Source: Bifiguratus adelaidae (Eukaryota; Mucoromycota; Endogonomycetes; Endogonales). From it: 58,683 nt of DNA. The position numbers and the translations under genes were made by a program. The notes beneath the pieces are model-generated. The model had not been told where the DNA came from and did not search any database. It saw only the letters and a list, made by a program, of their open reading frames with translations. This document shows positions 36,401 through 48,143 of the stretch, one piece after another (the first letter of the stretch is position 1; every line of letters begins with the position of its first letter). The stretch spans positions 1-58,683 of the forward strand of contig MVBO01000092.1 of assembly GCA_002261195.1 (NCBI GenBank), in the 5' to 3' direction.

Positions 36401-38239
36401 TCCTTGTCTGCGTCGTCTGTTCCTCTTTGCTCCGCAGCCTGCCTATTTTCATCTAGAGGCAATTCCTGCAACTCTTCTGGAGGTTGTATAGCTTCGAGTT
36501 GCTTCTGTACATCATCTTGACGACGTTCCCATTCAGCAAGGACGAGCTCGCCTCCGTACATACTGAATGGATGAGTGTTAATGAGTTTCGTGAGAACCTT
36601 TATCGCGTTCTTTCGCACGTAGCTGCTTTTGTCTTCCAAATGGCGGGTGGCGAGCTTCGTCAGGTGTTCACGCCGGATCGGAAATTTGGCGTCCAAGTCC
36701 AATATCTTCAGGTATACTTGCAGAACCTTGGATCTTACAAAGGCATTAATGTCAAGGAAACGCTCCTCCAAAATGTCAAACATGCTGTTGATCTGCTCAT
36801 GGGTATTTGAACCTTGATCTGGAGACTTGGCCAATTCGGTGATGAGATTGCCAATCACCTCAATGTTTGCCATGCGTATCGTATACGACTGCGTCACGTC
36901 AATTTACGTTCCTAAATGACCTGAATGGTCCAACTTACCTCACTGTCGAGTTGTGAGACAAGGAGACCGAGATTTTTCATGAGCGCTTTTGGGCACAACT
37001 CGGATAGTTTGACAAGAAATAGCGCAAAGTTTTTGGGATTGGACGCTTCCTTGACCTCTTTGTTTTGAGCATCATTGAACTCCTTGTTACTGATTTCTCG
37101 CAGAATCTCGTCTGTCACTTGCGAGTAACCGTGCTGTTCGGATAGCACATACAGAAACTCCGCCATGGATTCGCCAGTATGCTCGTAATACTGCAGATTT
37201 TGCATGATCGTTGTTTGTACAGCTATCATTCCACATATGAGCAAGCAAAGGGAATAGATAGGTCAAAAAGCTTACCGAAACCCTGATTATACTTGGATAC
37301 AGCCACTCCCAGCAACCGGAACACGGCCGCCTTGACACCAACTAGTTTGCTATTGGCAGGATTCTCCATGATTTGATGAGCTGTCTTTGTCAACATACTA
37401 TGGAAGCTAGGTCAACCAGAGGCTCTTTGACCATCCTGCTACCACACCTGACATAACTGTCGCGCAAAGGTGTCAAATTCCAGATTTTGTTCATGCGGAG
37501 TTCCATGACGCTGGTCATCAAGTCTAGAGACTTCTGCTTCTGCGTCGCCCAATTCCAGTCCACAAAATTCTCTTCGCTGTCATGTCGTTTGGCTGCACCT
37601 CTACCCTTCTGTGACATGCTGAGTTGTACTGCTAAGTCATAGACGTAACATACCTTTGGACGCGCGTTGGCTGTGCGCTCCCGACCAGTGGTATTCGACA
37701 AGACCTTCTCCTCAGCGGATGCAATGAACCAATGCACCAAGAAACCATACATTTCGAGCGCCGTGCGATGATCCAAAAACGTGTCGTCCTGATTCGCGTC
37801 AATGTCCACCGCCGTCGCCTTAATTTCGGCCTCGAAAGCTTATTCCAGCGTGAGTATGGTTAGCGCCGTCCATTAACACAACCTACCATCCAAGAGGACA
37901 TCCAGCAAGCGCGCCAACGTCCGCAAATTCAGCAAGGGAAAGTTTCTAACCGCCAGGCATATGAGCCTCGGCCAGGTTAACTTGTAACTTACTTTAAGAA
38001 GCTTCTAATCTTGTCAAATACGTAGATATCTGCAATAGCATCACTGCTCTCCGTGATCTTGTCGGTAATGTCTAGACCATGTCAGAGGGTGAAGAAGTCG
38101 ACAACCACTTACCGTTCAGGTACAGGTCGAGTTCACTTGCAGAAAGACCCTCAATGACCACCTCATTCGGAATAGCGTACGTGTTCACGTCTTCCTGTAG
38201 CCGAATAAGCTCATCGTGGAGCTGAAAGTCGTCCACCAT
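33452..38239 (-). CDS. NCAPD2: Condensin complex subunit 1 (CAP-D2/Ycs4/Cnd1)
   Basis: Large HEAT-repeat subunit of condensin I for mitotic chromosome compaction. Start ATG 38239 (MVDDFQLHDELIRLQEDV). Internal matches: MANIEVIGNLITELA, DINAFVRSKVLQVYLKILDL, and SSYVRKNAIKVLTKLINTHP. The conserved C-terminal Cnd1 core reads LQIAATLALCKFMCVSAEFC, RSNLVIALGDMAICFN, KDSLVKKNTLMVLTHLILNG, EDERISDLAKLFFTELA. An acidic insert (DVEMEEADKENQES) lies in the middle. The C-terminus is basic (KKPRGRKAKPKKV) and ends SDTESED, with possible kinase sites. About 20 introns. Stop 33452-33454, converging with RAD51C. Confidence 0.95.
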
Positions 38240-38412
38240 GAGCAACGAGTATCGGCGTGACAAGAAGCAACACGCGCGTTGGATCGCCAAATATGGAAAC
38301 CAGCTCCGAGTCGCGACTCTGCGCAGAAACGACCAATCATGCACATTATATTCAACCTTTTTCGTTTAGATACAACACCTCTCTCTCTCTGATTCTAGCA
38401 GAACAAGGTCCC

Positions 38413-40182
38413 TCACCGCATATTATCTTCCTCCATAAAAAATTGAAAGTCTTCATCAGAAGAACCTTCTCTAGGTCTGCTACTCTGTTGTGGCCTTTGT
38501 ATTTGGACGCGATGGTGTAGAACAGATGAGGTATCATTAGGAAGCTCGGACGAAGGCTGAGATTTTGAGAACGTGCCATTGCTTGAGGGTATGAGAAAGC
38601 GCGATGGGAGTGAGAAAGCTGCAGTTTGCTTAGCTGGACTAGCCGTGTTACCGAATGGATCCCAATGAGGGAGCGATCCTGAGGAAACAAGGTCGTCCAT
38701 ATCATCCGTTGTGAGCTCACTGAGCATCTGGGTTAACTGAGACTCCCTGTTGGCGTCCCTCGCCACCATGTTACTCAAAGAGCTTGACGCTTTGAGACTA
38801 GAGAATGAGCCAGATTTGAGCGGTGAGAAGCTTGGTTCCGCTAACGCAGCCTGTCGTCTCCTTTCAAGTTCATTTGGCGTCAATAAATCGTTCAGTGAGC
38901 TAGGTAAAGGCGCTGCATCGTAATCGTCTTCGGGACCACTGTCGATCGATATGTCCAAGATGTCTTTAACTTCTCCATTGCTGCTTTCCAGAGTCAGACT
39001 CCAGCGATGATTGAGCCGATCCATGGGAGACCCTCCGGTGAAGCTGCCGGCGTCGCTACCATAAGAGTTCATGGGCATATACAAGCCTTTTGACGATGGA
39101 TTGTGAAAAGGTGAATGAGATATCCCGTCGCGGTTAACATCCGGCATGGAAGGAGGGCGAATGGGTAATGGTTTTGTGGAGTTTTGCGATTGGTGATTGT
39201 ACAAAGCTGGCGAGGTATGGCTAGGCAGAGAAGAAAGCGGCGTATGTGGGTTTGATCGGCCTTGGAGGTATCGGTCCATCACTCGATCCTCAGAGGATAG
39301 GGCAGACGCCAGGCTGGATGTGGGCGCGCTTCCTACGTTTTGATCGAAATAGTCAAGGTCTTGGCGTAAACCCAACATGCTATTTCGTGAGGTTGCATGT
39401 GATGAAGGGGACCTAGCCATGGCCAGTTGAGAGGGCAATTGACCAGATTTGATCGACGCCGGCGATCCACTGGAAGGTCCCTGTACCGATTCCATAAACG
39501 TCGGCGACAACGGACTGGCCACGCGAACGTCTTCGCCATTGATATTCATCACATTGCCTGGTGTGTGAGTTGAGAATGAGCTACTGTTACTACGCTGAGC
39601 AAAGGATCGTGAAGATGAGGAAAAGGGAAGCGGTCGTGACGAAGTTGCCTGATGAGCATTGTTGGATGATGGATTAGCGAATGAGGACGAAGCGTTAGAA
39701 TGGTTAGCCGAGGCCGCGTTTGATTTTCCCGACTGCCCCTTCTTTGCCGGCGCCGGTTGCCCTGGCAGGCTATGAAGCAGCGCGCACTTGTTGCCAAACT
39801 TGCAGTTACCCTTGAGAAAATATTTACAAATGTAGTTGTCTGGTTCAGTGTTGTGAGAGAAGGGACAGTTGGCTCCGGCGGTACAGGCCCCGTTCTTAAA
39901 AAAGCGGCAGGGAACATGCGAAAGGTTCGTGGATCCACCTAGTGGCCATATGAGTGACCCATATTCCATCTCAAAGAGCCTCTGGAAGACGTTCTCACCT
40001 TTGCTGCTGCCTCCGCCCTTTTGACCGCTCTGCTTTGGCGATGTTCCCAAGCCAGTGTTCTCAAGGTGATGCTTCCCACCTTTCGATTTACGATGTCCTC
40101 CACCGCTGTTTGTCTGCGAACTTGATTTGCCTACAGCATCGGTGGCGCCTTCTGCAGGCACTGTCGCTTGCTCTGGAGCCAT
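38413..40182 (-). CDS. Tandem CCCH zinc-finger protein, Lee1-like
   Basis: Intronless 589-residue protein with two CX7CX5CX3H fingers near residues 90-145: CRFFKNGACTAGANCPFSH and CKYFLKGNCKFGNKCALLH. They resemble fungal Lee1 and the N-terminal fingers of makorins, and probably bind RNA. The remainder is Ser/Asn-rich and looks disordered, with short hydrophobic patches (DVNRDGISHSPFHNP, LNDLLTPNELERRRQAAL) that could recruit decay factors. Start ATG 40182 (MAPEQATVPAEGATDAVG) is preferred to the in-frame ATG 40278, whose extra residues are not conserved-looking. The C-terminus is EDFQFFMEEDNMR. The exact function is unknown. Confidence 0.85.
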   Translation of the reverse strand: MAPEQATVPAEGATDAVGKSSSQTNSGGGHRKSKGGKHHLENTGLGTSPKQSGQKGGGSSKGENVFQRLFEMEYGSLIWPLGGSTNLSHVPCRFFKNGACTAGANCPFSHNTEPDNYICKYFLKGNCKFGNKCALLHSLPGQPAPAKKGQSGKSNAASANHSNASSSFANPSSNNAHQATSSRPLPFSSSSRSFAQRSNSSSFSTHTPGNVMNINGEDVRVASPLSPTFMESVQGPSSGSPASIKSGQLPSQLAMARSPSSHATSRNSMLGLRQDLDYFDQNVGSAPTSSLASALSSEDRVMDRYLQGRSNPHTPLSSLPSHTSPALYNHQSQNSTKPLPIRPPSMPDVNRDGISHSPFHNPSSKGLYMPMNSYGSDAGSFTGGSPMDRLNHRWSLTLESSNGEVKDILDISIDSGPEDDYDAAPLPSSLNDLLTPNELERRRQAALAEPSFSPLKSGSFSSLKASSSLSNMVARDANRESQLTQMLSELTTDDMDDLVSSGSLPHWDPFGNTASPAKQTAAFSLPSRFLIPSSNGTFSKSQPSSELPNDTSSVLHHRVQIQRPQQSSRPREGSSDEDFQFFMEEDNMR

Positions 40183-40351
40183 ACGTACACCACTACAAAG
40201 AACCACAACAAGGATGGAGCATATACAGAAAAAGCTCTCACAAATACTAGGACTACCGCCCAGGCGACGCACTTCCAAGATAGAGACGTCGCACGCAGGG
40301 CATCAAAAGACCCAGTACACAACGAGAGACGAGGAGTTCGATAGAGAGCAA

Positions 40352-40382
<31 letters not shown>

Positions 40383-41338
40383 TGAGACAACCAAAGGAAC
40401 CGCGTGAGATAGCGCAATTTGGGGGGGGAGACGCGTGACCCAATCGATTGATCGCTTGCTCTCTACTGCAAGCTCCGGGCCGGTTAGAGTGTAGAGTTAT
40501 TGGGAAGTGCAAGGACGTGGAGTCGTCGATGATGATGCATTGCAAAACTATCGCACGTTCCGATAGAGCGTTGACAGAGAAAGAGGCAAGGATAGCTAGT
40601 GTGCCCGCGAAGCTAGGATAAGAGCAACTTTTTCCACGCGTGGGCGCGGCGAAGAAGTGGCAAGGCTCTCGTTAAGCGTTTAGGTATACGTATGCTCTCT
40701 AACGAGTCCGCTGATGGCTTTGTCGCGCTCTGACAAGGCAGTTGTCTGCTTGCCAGGGCACCCTACCTGCTGGGTTTTCGGCTTTAAGATGTCAACGATA
40801 ACACTGGAAAGTGTAGGACAGATCAGAGACTATTGACACATCCATGCATGTGAAGGAAAAGGATCGTCTACCCGCTGTGATGCCACTCATCCGTTGATAG
40901 GGAGTGGCGGCATCCTCGTATAGTGAACTAGCAGTGGCGAGGATGGAGGCGCAGGTTATAGATACTCCCTAAACCCTTTCGCACTTCAACGGAGGACCGA
41001 AACGCATCATATGGCGGTGCCAAGGTATCAGGATTTTGTTGATTGGGCTACTAGTGCCTGCTTGTGTAGTGTACATTCATCCTTGCGACGCTACTTCTGA
41101 GATGCTCAAGTACAAATAGGTAGCGTGGGGTATCAGCTCGTTGCCGTATTGTGTCTACAGCCTCTTTGTCGCCGTCCCTCCAAGGATGAGCAGATCAATG
41201 AAGGTAATCCAATTCTGATGTGTCTGTGTCGATTATATCCCTGTGAGCTTGTATAGGTATCCAGGCGCGCTTCTATCTGATCCATGTCATTATTTAGCAT
41301 AGAATCTTGTCAGGAATACGAACAAAGGTTGCTCACCG
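40183..41338. promoter_or_regulatory. 1.16-kb intergenic region upstream of the CCCH gene
   Basis: The longest gene-free stretch in the window. It contains the (AG)13 tract at 40357-40382, a G8 run near 40420, and an imperfect hairpin (GATGCCACTC 40879-40888 with GAGTGGCGGCATC 40902-40914). The right end is the RCC1L 3' flank. Open frames here are short and unconvincing. I found no tRNA or snRNA signature. A long 5' leader for the CCCH mRNA is plausible. Confidence 0.5.
40357..40382. repeat. (AG)13 dinucleotide microsatellite
   Basis: Thirteen uninterrupted AG units about 175 bp upstream of the CCCH gene start. Read on the coding strand this is a CT tract, common in fungal 5' UTRs and core promoters. 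Probably length-variable. Confidence 0.95.
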
Positions 41339-42885
41339 TTATGAAAGAACGAGAGCGTGATGCATGCCAAGGGCAACGTTCCGGACCGCCGTGCTGTCTT
41401 CAAATAGTACCTTTCGAGGTTCAAATGCATGCGCCGTGTCCCCCAAGCCTAAGCGAGCGTGCGGACCATTCAAACCAAACGTATACAATTGTCCAGCATC
41501 TAAGCAAACATGAGTGCATGCACGGTAAATGTGCCGTGCTACATACCGTCTATACAGGCTGCGTAGTCTGTAGTTGCGAAAATCTGCGTGATAGGCCAAG
41601 GGAACCGAATTCGGAGAGGCTCCAGTGTCTCGACGGGTTGCTCGCCTTGGCCCAAGACACCGTAGCCGCACGATAGCACAGATCCTTCAGTCGTTAGAAC
41701 AAGAGAAAATGGCCCACCACACGCAATATCCTTGATGTCATGCTTTATCGGCACTTGCATCGGCTCCAGTATCTGTTTTCCGGTGAAGCGTTAGCATTCG
41801 CCTTGAGCAATCATGGTCGCCTTACTCTATCAATCTTACGGCCTTGCATGGCCTGACCGTATTCCGAGTTCCCCCATACCCACAAGGTACGGTCCTCTAA
41901 ATATCTATCTGTCAGATAGAGCACAAAGGCAAGAATACGACTTACCGAGCAGCGCAAAGGTATAATCGGTAGAAGATGCAAGCTTGAGGATGCTCTTGTT
42001 ATCGAACCTTGCCAAGCGTGTTGGTGTATCTTTGTCGCTCGTCGAATGTGGTCCCACACCTAATTGACCGTCGGCACCCCATCCCATGGCATACACCTTT
42101 TGTGCATCTGATCCATGCAATCAGCTTAACTTGGATTGCGTGCCGATTACAAGTCTTACCTGTGACGAATACAGTGTGATCAAGGCCGCAAGTCAGCTGC
42201 ACAGGTGAACCTTCATATCCAGTGACTTTGGACGCTGAATCTCGGATGACAAAGGTTCCTTGCCTTGTTTGATTATGCCTGCTTTCACCGAGGCCTAGTT
42301 GACCGTACATGTTGTTGCCAAAAGCGTACAGCTCATGGTGACCTGGGATGGCCGTATTGATGATGATCTAGAGAGAAAATGTTTCAATGGCTTACCAGAC
42401 TCGTCTTGCGCAATGACCATCGAGTGCTCTCGACCGCATGCCATGCTGATAATCCTGCTTTCTTGCGGAATACCCTTCACAAATCCCTTGGCGCTATCGA
42501 CCTCATCCATGGAGAAGCCTGCCGCACTGTCAGTATGACCATGCGCACCCCCTCTAGCCAGAGAGCTTACCTAATTGACCGCTTCGATTCAATCCAAAGG
42601 ATAAGATGCGATGTGTCCGTTCCTGCTCCTGAACGGCGACTAACGAATGGCCCCAGCCTGAAGCTATAGCCTAAGGTCACCTTAGCTTTCCATGACTTGG
42701 AAGTCCAGGCGCTTGTCCACGACACTTACATAGGGAACACCAGCAATATCGAGACGCACCGGTGAAGCAATGGCAGAAGGCGTGTCTCTCACCATCGGCG
42801 CTAGTACTTGACCACTTCCCCAGCCATAGACCTTGGCTCGTCCCGTGCTGAATTGTCGAACGCGTTGTGCTCGACAAAGAGCCAT
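41339..42885 (-). CDS. RCC1L: Mitochondrial RCC1-repeat protein (RCC1L/WBSCR16-like)
   Basis: Seven-bladed RCC1 propeller with an Arg-rich presequence (MALCRAQRVRQFSTG), so probably a mitochondrial matrix protein like human RCC1L, which acts in mitoribosome assembly, or yeast Fmp25. Start ATG 42885; an in-frame ATG at 42918 overlaps ITPK1 and would add a less basic start. Repeats: KVYGWGSGQV, ISMACGREHSMVIAQD, ELYAFGNNMYGQLGLGESRH, VQLTCGLDHTVFVT, KVYAMGWGADGQLGVG, LWVWGNSEYGQAMQGRK, IKDIACGGPFSLVLTTEG, YTFGLNGPHARLGLG, and last ALGMHHALVLS. About seven introns. Confidence 0.9.
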
Positions 42886-42916
42886 GGAGAACCAAATAAG
42901 CAGTTCTTGTCTTCGC
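42886..42916. promoter_or_regulatory. 31-bp RCC1L/ITPK1 divergent spacer
   Basis: Start codons of two divergent genes are only 31 bp apart. Transcription start sites must therefore either lie inside this spacer or inside the opposite gene. Confidence 0.6.
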
Positions 42917-44405
42917 ATGAAGGTCGGTTATGTGTTCTCTCGCAAGAAGTTGGGGCGGTCTGGGTTCACTGGACTGGAGGACTACGCGGTGTACGTCTGG
43001 TACTGATGCTGTGAAAAGCGCATGTTGACCAGGGCTTTTAGAACACAATGCATTCAGTTGGAGCCACTTGATCTTGGCCAGCCCGTAGAGAACCTAGAGC
43101 ACGTTGTCCTCGTTGTGCACAAACTGACGGACGTGATCGTTCCTGCTGAGCGGGGTAATGAAAAGGCGAAAGCGGAGTTGGAGCGGTTCAAGGTGAGGTT
43201 TCTGGAAGCTCCGCAAGCGTATGTAAAGGTCTGTTGGCAGGAATATACGGCAAAGTATCCCCATATTCCCATCGTTGACCCGATACCGCAAGTCATGAAG
43301 CTCTTGAATCGGCGAGACATGTATGAAGTCCTTCAAAAATGCCGGCGGAAAGGTAACTGGGATCTCTTTGATATCATCATTGCGCGATTGCTGACATGTG
43401 CATAGGCATTCAATTCTCCGTCCCCGATTCCATGTTTCTGACCACCATGGTATCCGCCATTTCTCAGGATGCCATCCAATTTCCTGTAAGTGTAGCCGAG
43501 CACCCCTGTAGAACCTGTCCTAAAGCTTTGCGTTAGGTCATTTGCAAAACCGTTGCGGCATGCTCGTCACCACTGGCGCATCAAATGATGCTTATACCCA
43601 CGTTTCGAGAATTTGAACGTCAGCTAACGCTGGTCAGAGAGGCACATGTCAATCATGGCTTGGGGGATGTTCCGGTCATGCTTCAATCCTTCATCGATCA
43701 TGACGGTGTCATCTTCAAGGTATACGTGATCGATAAACATGTATATATAACACCTCGGCCATCCATTCGTAATGTAGAGCACGCATATGGTAAGTGAACT
43801 TGCAGTAGTTTGATCCCGCCAAATGATTCCTTAATTAAAGCGTCATGGGCTATAGAGTCCGTAGAATTTGACAGCCAAGACATTCCCAAACAGTTTACCA
43901 TAGCTGCCGAGAGCATTTCTCCTCACACCCAAGAAGGCGATTCGGAACCTCCAGCTTATCCGTGGTATTCTCATTTCATGACCAATGCGTCAAATCGTCT
44001 TCTCAAGGAAAAGGAAAAACATTTGGACAAGGTCAAGGTGAATCGTATTGCTGATGCTATACGAGAGACATTGGTTAGTATATCCCTGGGAATTCCGTCC
44101 ACGATTCTGTAAACGGGATGTGGCTCACGCTTTTCAAAGGGCCTCACCTTCTTCGGCTTTGATGTCATTATACGAAGCGGCAGTAACGAGCATTTCGTGG
44201 TCGACCTCAACTACTTTCCTAGTGGGTACAAATTCATCCCTTCTTGCGCATCACGTGGACTCATCATACCTCAGGTTACGCCAATGTCCCCAATTTTCAA
44301 AAGATATTCATAGATGTCCTCAAGGCCAAAATTGAAGCTGCATACCCAACAGCGCCCTTTTACCCCATAGAGCACCATTTACACGCGCCTAAAGACGACA
44401 TTTGA
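42917..44405 (+). CDS. ITPK1: Inositol-tetrakisphosphate 1-kinase / Ins(1,3,4)P3 5/6-kinase
   Basis: ATP-grasp inositol phosphate kinase leading to higher inositol phosphates. Exon 1 from ATG 42917 reads MKVGYVFSRKKLGRSGFTGL (human GYWLSEKKIKKLNFQAF). An intron with donor gtacgtctgg and acceptor gcttttag joins it to VTQCIQLEPLDLGQPVENLE. Then VVHKLTDVI and IPIVDPIPQVMKLLNRRDMY; human has IIHKLTDVI and IVLDPLPAIRTLLDRSKSYE. Catalytic half: FPVICKTVAACSSPLAHQMM, LQSFIDHDGVIFKVYVID, GLTFFGFDVII, HFVVDLNYFPSYANVPNF (human AVIDINAFPGYEGV; the metal-binding Asp and Asn are present). Stop 44403-44405. ITPK1 is uncommon in described fungi. Confidence 0.9.
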
Positions 44406-44542
44406 GCAATTGCACACCACTTAAAATTGCACGGAATGTGCATAATGAGACGTGGCCAACTTGCTGGCCAAAACAAATGAGATAGAGTACCAAGGCGTGT
44501 ATGATGTAATGTACAAGTGTGAGCCTCGAGCGAAATCCAACT

Positions 44543-45949
44543 CTAGCTAGTCTTGCGCCAATTTGCCCATTCCTCTAACGTCTTATCGTCAATATTATCA
44601 TACCGCCATATGAAGGCATCTTCTCCCGCGCACAAGACGGTCCTAATCCCAAATTGAGTTTTCAGCGACCGCAGCAACGAGAAACACATCGCTTACCGAT
44701 AATTGCGCGTAAAGGCACAACATCGCACAGCTTTTGTGCAACGACGATGACCAAGTTCAGCGATATTCTTGCCAGTCTCCAGACTGTAAATGTACACGAT
44801 GCCATTGCTTGATCCACAACAAAGGTACGCTTCATCGGACGAGATATCGAACCGGCAATAGTTCTCGGCGCCCTTGACCCGGAAGGATTTGACGACTTCA
44901 AGGGTATCGGGATGCCAGCATTCGATCCGTCCATTGATGGATTTTGAAATTATCAGGTCTTTGGCGTAACGGATACAATCGATGGCACTGTCATTGTGGA
45001 ATTTTCTCAACAGATTCGATTGGCGCTTGTCAACGGTTAAAATCTCTGACGATTCGCCTGCGAGATGGTCAAGATCGGTGAGCTCGCCCGGCAGATGCCA
45101 TTCTCGGAGCTCTCCATTTCGGGATCCAGTATAGAATTTGTTGGCTTCGGGATGAAAGCACAAGCAGAGCGCGTCTACTTGAAAGATGGCAAGACACTTT
45201 CCAGTAGCAACATTCCAAAGCCGTACTGTGTTGTCTTTTGATGCAGACAGAAGGTGTACGTCGTCATGTGGGTACGCTTGGATATCATCGATGGGCTCTG
45301 TGGTCGGGACATGTGTAAGAGAATATGATATATAATACAGGCAGATGTTGACTCACTTTCGTGTCCTTTGAGTTGACGAATCTCGCAAGACTTGGCCAGA
45401 CTGAGGACATGTAACGTACAACTTGCGCCTCCAGCCACCAGGATAGCATCATCCTCTTGATGCATCCAGCACAAGGCATTCATCTGATTTCATGTCAGTC
45501 TCCGTCCCGAAAAGCATGGCAAGACGCACATACCTCAGACACGCCTTGCTCTGGTGCCGACTCTACGTTGAAATGCGACATGATATCTAAATGATCTCCA
45601 CAGTGTTCATTATCATAGATGTTGGCCTACATCCGCCTCGGTCAGCATGCGTGTCTGTAACTGATATTGTCAGGATACTCACCTGTCCCCCTCCGACTGT
45701 CGCCAAGACATTGCTGGTATCGCCAGGATCTCGATGAATCAGTCCGTGGCTATCAATGTCATGCTTGTAGTCCGCGCCGACCGGACCGTGAAAGTGTCTC
45801 TTATTGAAGAAGAATGCCATGTCGTTGATCTCGGCACCGTGGTTTTCCTTCACAATTCGACGTAACCGCATGTTGTGAAACACGTTCGTCGACTCTTGTA
45901 CCTTCTTGTCCTCCAGGGCAACGTTGGAAATGTCTTGCAACACGTTCAT
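44543..45949 (-). CDS. EED: EED/Esc-like WD40 protein
   Basis: WD40 propeller resembling the PRC2 subunit EED: VKENHGAEINDMAFFFN, VLATVGGGQANIYDNEHCG, YPHDDVHLLSASKDNTVRLW, AIDCIRYAKDLIISKSINGR, KAVRCCAFTRNYRTVLCAGE, DAFIWRYD. Human EED has SLKEDHNQPLFGVQFNWHS, VFATVGSNRVTLYECHS, LLSVSKDHALRLW, YVDCVRWLGDLILSKSCEN and DDASIWRWD. Length is about 400 residues. Start ATG 45949; 45964 is in frame. By eye, three of the four aromatic-cage positions that read H3K27me3 are Asn here. So either it is EED with a changed reader or a close relative such as the LRWD1 propeller. About five introns. Confidence 0.72.
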
Positions 45950-46060
45950 GGCACGAGAAAACACGAGACGCGTCTCTTTTTAAATTGCCAATGGCAAAGA
46001 CATTGAATCCGCGGGCGACATTGTAAGTGAAATGCAGCTAATTGATGCTTTGCTATACTC

Positions 46061-46912
<852 letters not shown>

Positions 46913-46992
46913 CTTAGAGGGAAGGTGACAATCCAATGTAGTATAGATGCCAATCAGCGCAATTGTCTCACTTTCTTTCATTTTTTCTCACC

Positions 46993-47933
46993 ATGGCAAT
47001 GAAGTCGAAAGGAATCTCCAGTCCAACATCCGTTGGCATGAATGGTCATGTCACACGCCGGACAGGAACTGTCTTACCGAATGGCACGCCGACCTTCACG
47101 GTAGACAATCCCGGCAAAGCGAGATTGCAAGATTCAGTTCAGCCGGCGGGAAGTTGGGAGATTCCACGCAAGGCACTTCATTACTCTATCGGTAGGGTTT
47201 ATGCCGTCTTGTAGTAGCTATGGTCGCTCACAGACGCTACGATTTAGGCTTTCTTGTCGCTTACCTTTACGTCCATGGCGGCGATCCACGTGTCATATCC
47301 TATTACCTAACAGCCGGTCTGGTCTTGCTCTTTACCCTTGACTTTGTGCGTTTTCGATCAGCGGCCGTCAACCGAGCTTATGTCAGGGTAATGGGGATGC
47401 TCATGAGGAAGGCTGAGGTGGAAGATCGGTATAACGGCGTCTTGTACTATTTAGCGGGTGAGTTGCAAGGTCTGTGCTGCTTTTGATCACTCATCATGCC
47501 TCCAGGATGTATCTTTGTGCTTGTATTGCTACCCAAAGATATTGCATCATTGGCCATCATGTTTCTCTCCTGGGCTGATCCCACGGCGTCGATCTGTGGA
47601 CGGCTCTGGGGTCGATACACGCCCACCTTTCGAAGCGGCCAAAATGTCAAATCTCTTGCTGGGTTCATTGGCGCGTTTGCCGTTGGCGTCATCACTACCT
47701 TCCTCTTCTTTGGTGGACTCTACCGGGACGGTATACCCACACCATCCCTAGACTTGTCCGTGCCACAGGAAGGATTCCTGTCGAAATTGCAGACTACGGC
47801 GATCTGCGGCGGATTGGTGGCTGCGCTTAGCGAAGCAACCGGGATTCTCGGCTTTGACGATAACCTGACGATGCCCATCTTTAGTGGACTGGGACTCTGG
47901 TTCTGGCTCGTGTTTCTGGGCAGGGGTCACTAA
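46993..47933 (+). CDS. DGK1: CTP-dependent diacylglycerol kinase (Dgk1 type)
   Basis: ER/nuclear-envelope membrane enzyme using CTP to phosphorylate diacylglycerol to phosphatidate, counteracting lipin. Start ATG 46993 (MAMKSKGISSPTSVGMNG); the cytosolic N-terminus ends PRKALHYSIG. Membrane helices follow: FLVAYLYVHGGDPRVISYYL, TAGLVLLFTLDFVRF, CIFVLVLLPKDIASLAIMFL. The CTP-kinase signature is SWADPTASICGRLWGRYTP. The last helices are SLAGFIGAFAVGVITTFLFF and PIFSGLGLWFWLVFL. Two introns; the first is gtagggttt...cgatttag. Length is about 270 residues, normal for Dgk1. Lies 80 bp after NUDT21 on the same strand. Confidence 0.93.
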
Positions 47934-48143
47934 GATTGTATCTATACATGTATACCATCCTGTATCATATCTTCCTATCTTATGTAGAGCCTAGTATCTG
48001 TGTGGTTCAGCTTCTCGTCAGCCTCTTGAGTTGCGTGTTGTCAGTATGATTGAAGCATCTCTTGTCTGCTTCAATCCCTCTTTGCTTCTTGTCTTCACAC
48101 TCTTTGCTCGCTCTCACTCCTTGCACTGCAATTTCGCACTTTC

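Noticed and set aside
38352-38413. Extension of the CCCH protein past its stop through a splice at ATGCG|gtgagg
   Set aside because: It would need a 19-nt intron, far shorter than the 45-75 nt seen elsewhere; the stop at 38413 is accepted.
40700-40800. Possible hammerhead-like CTGATG core
   Set aside because: The GAAA box and pairing arms are missing.
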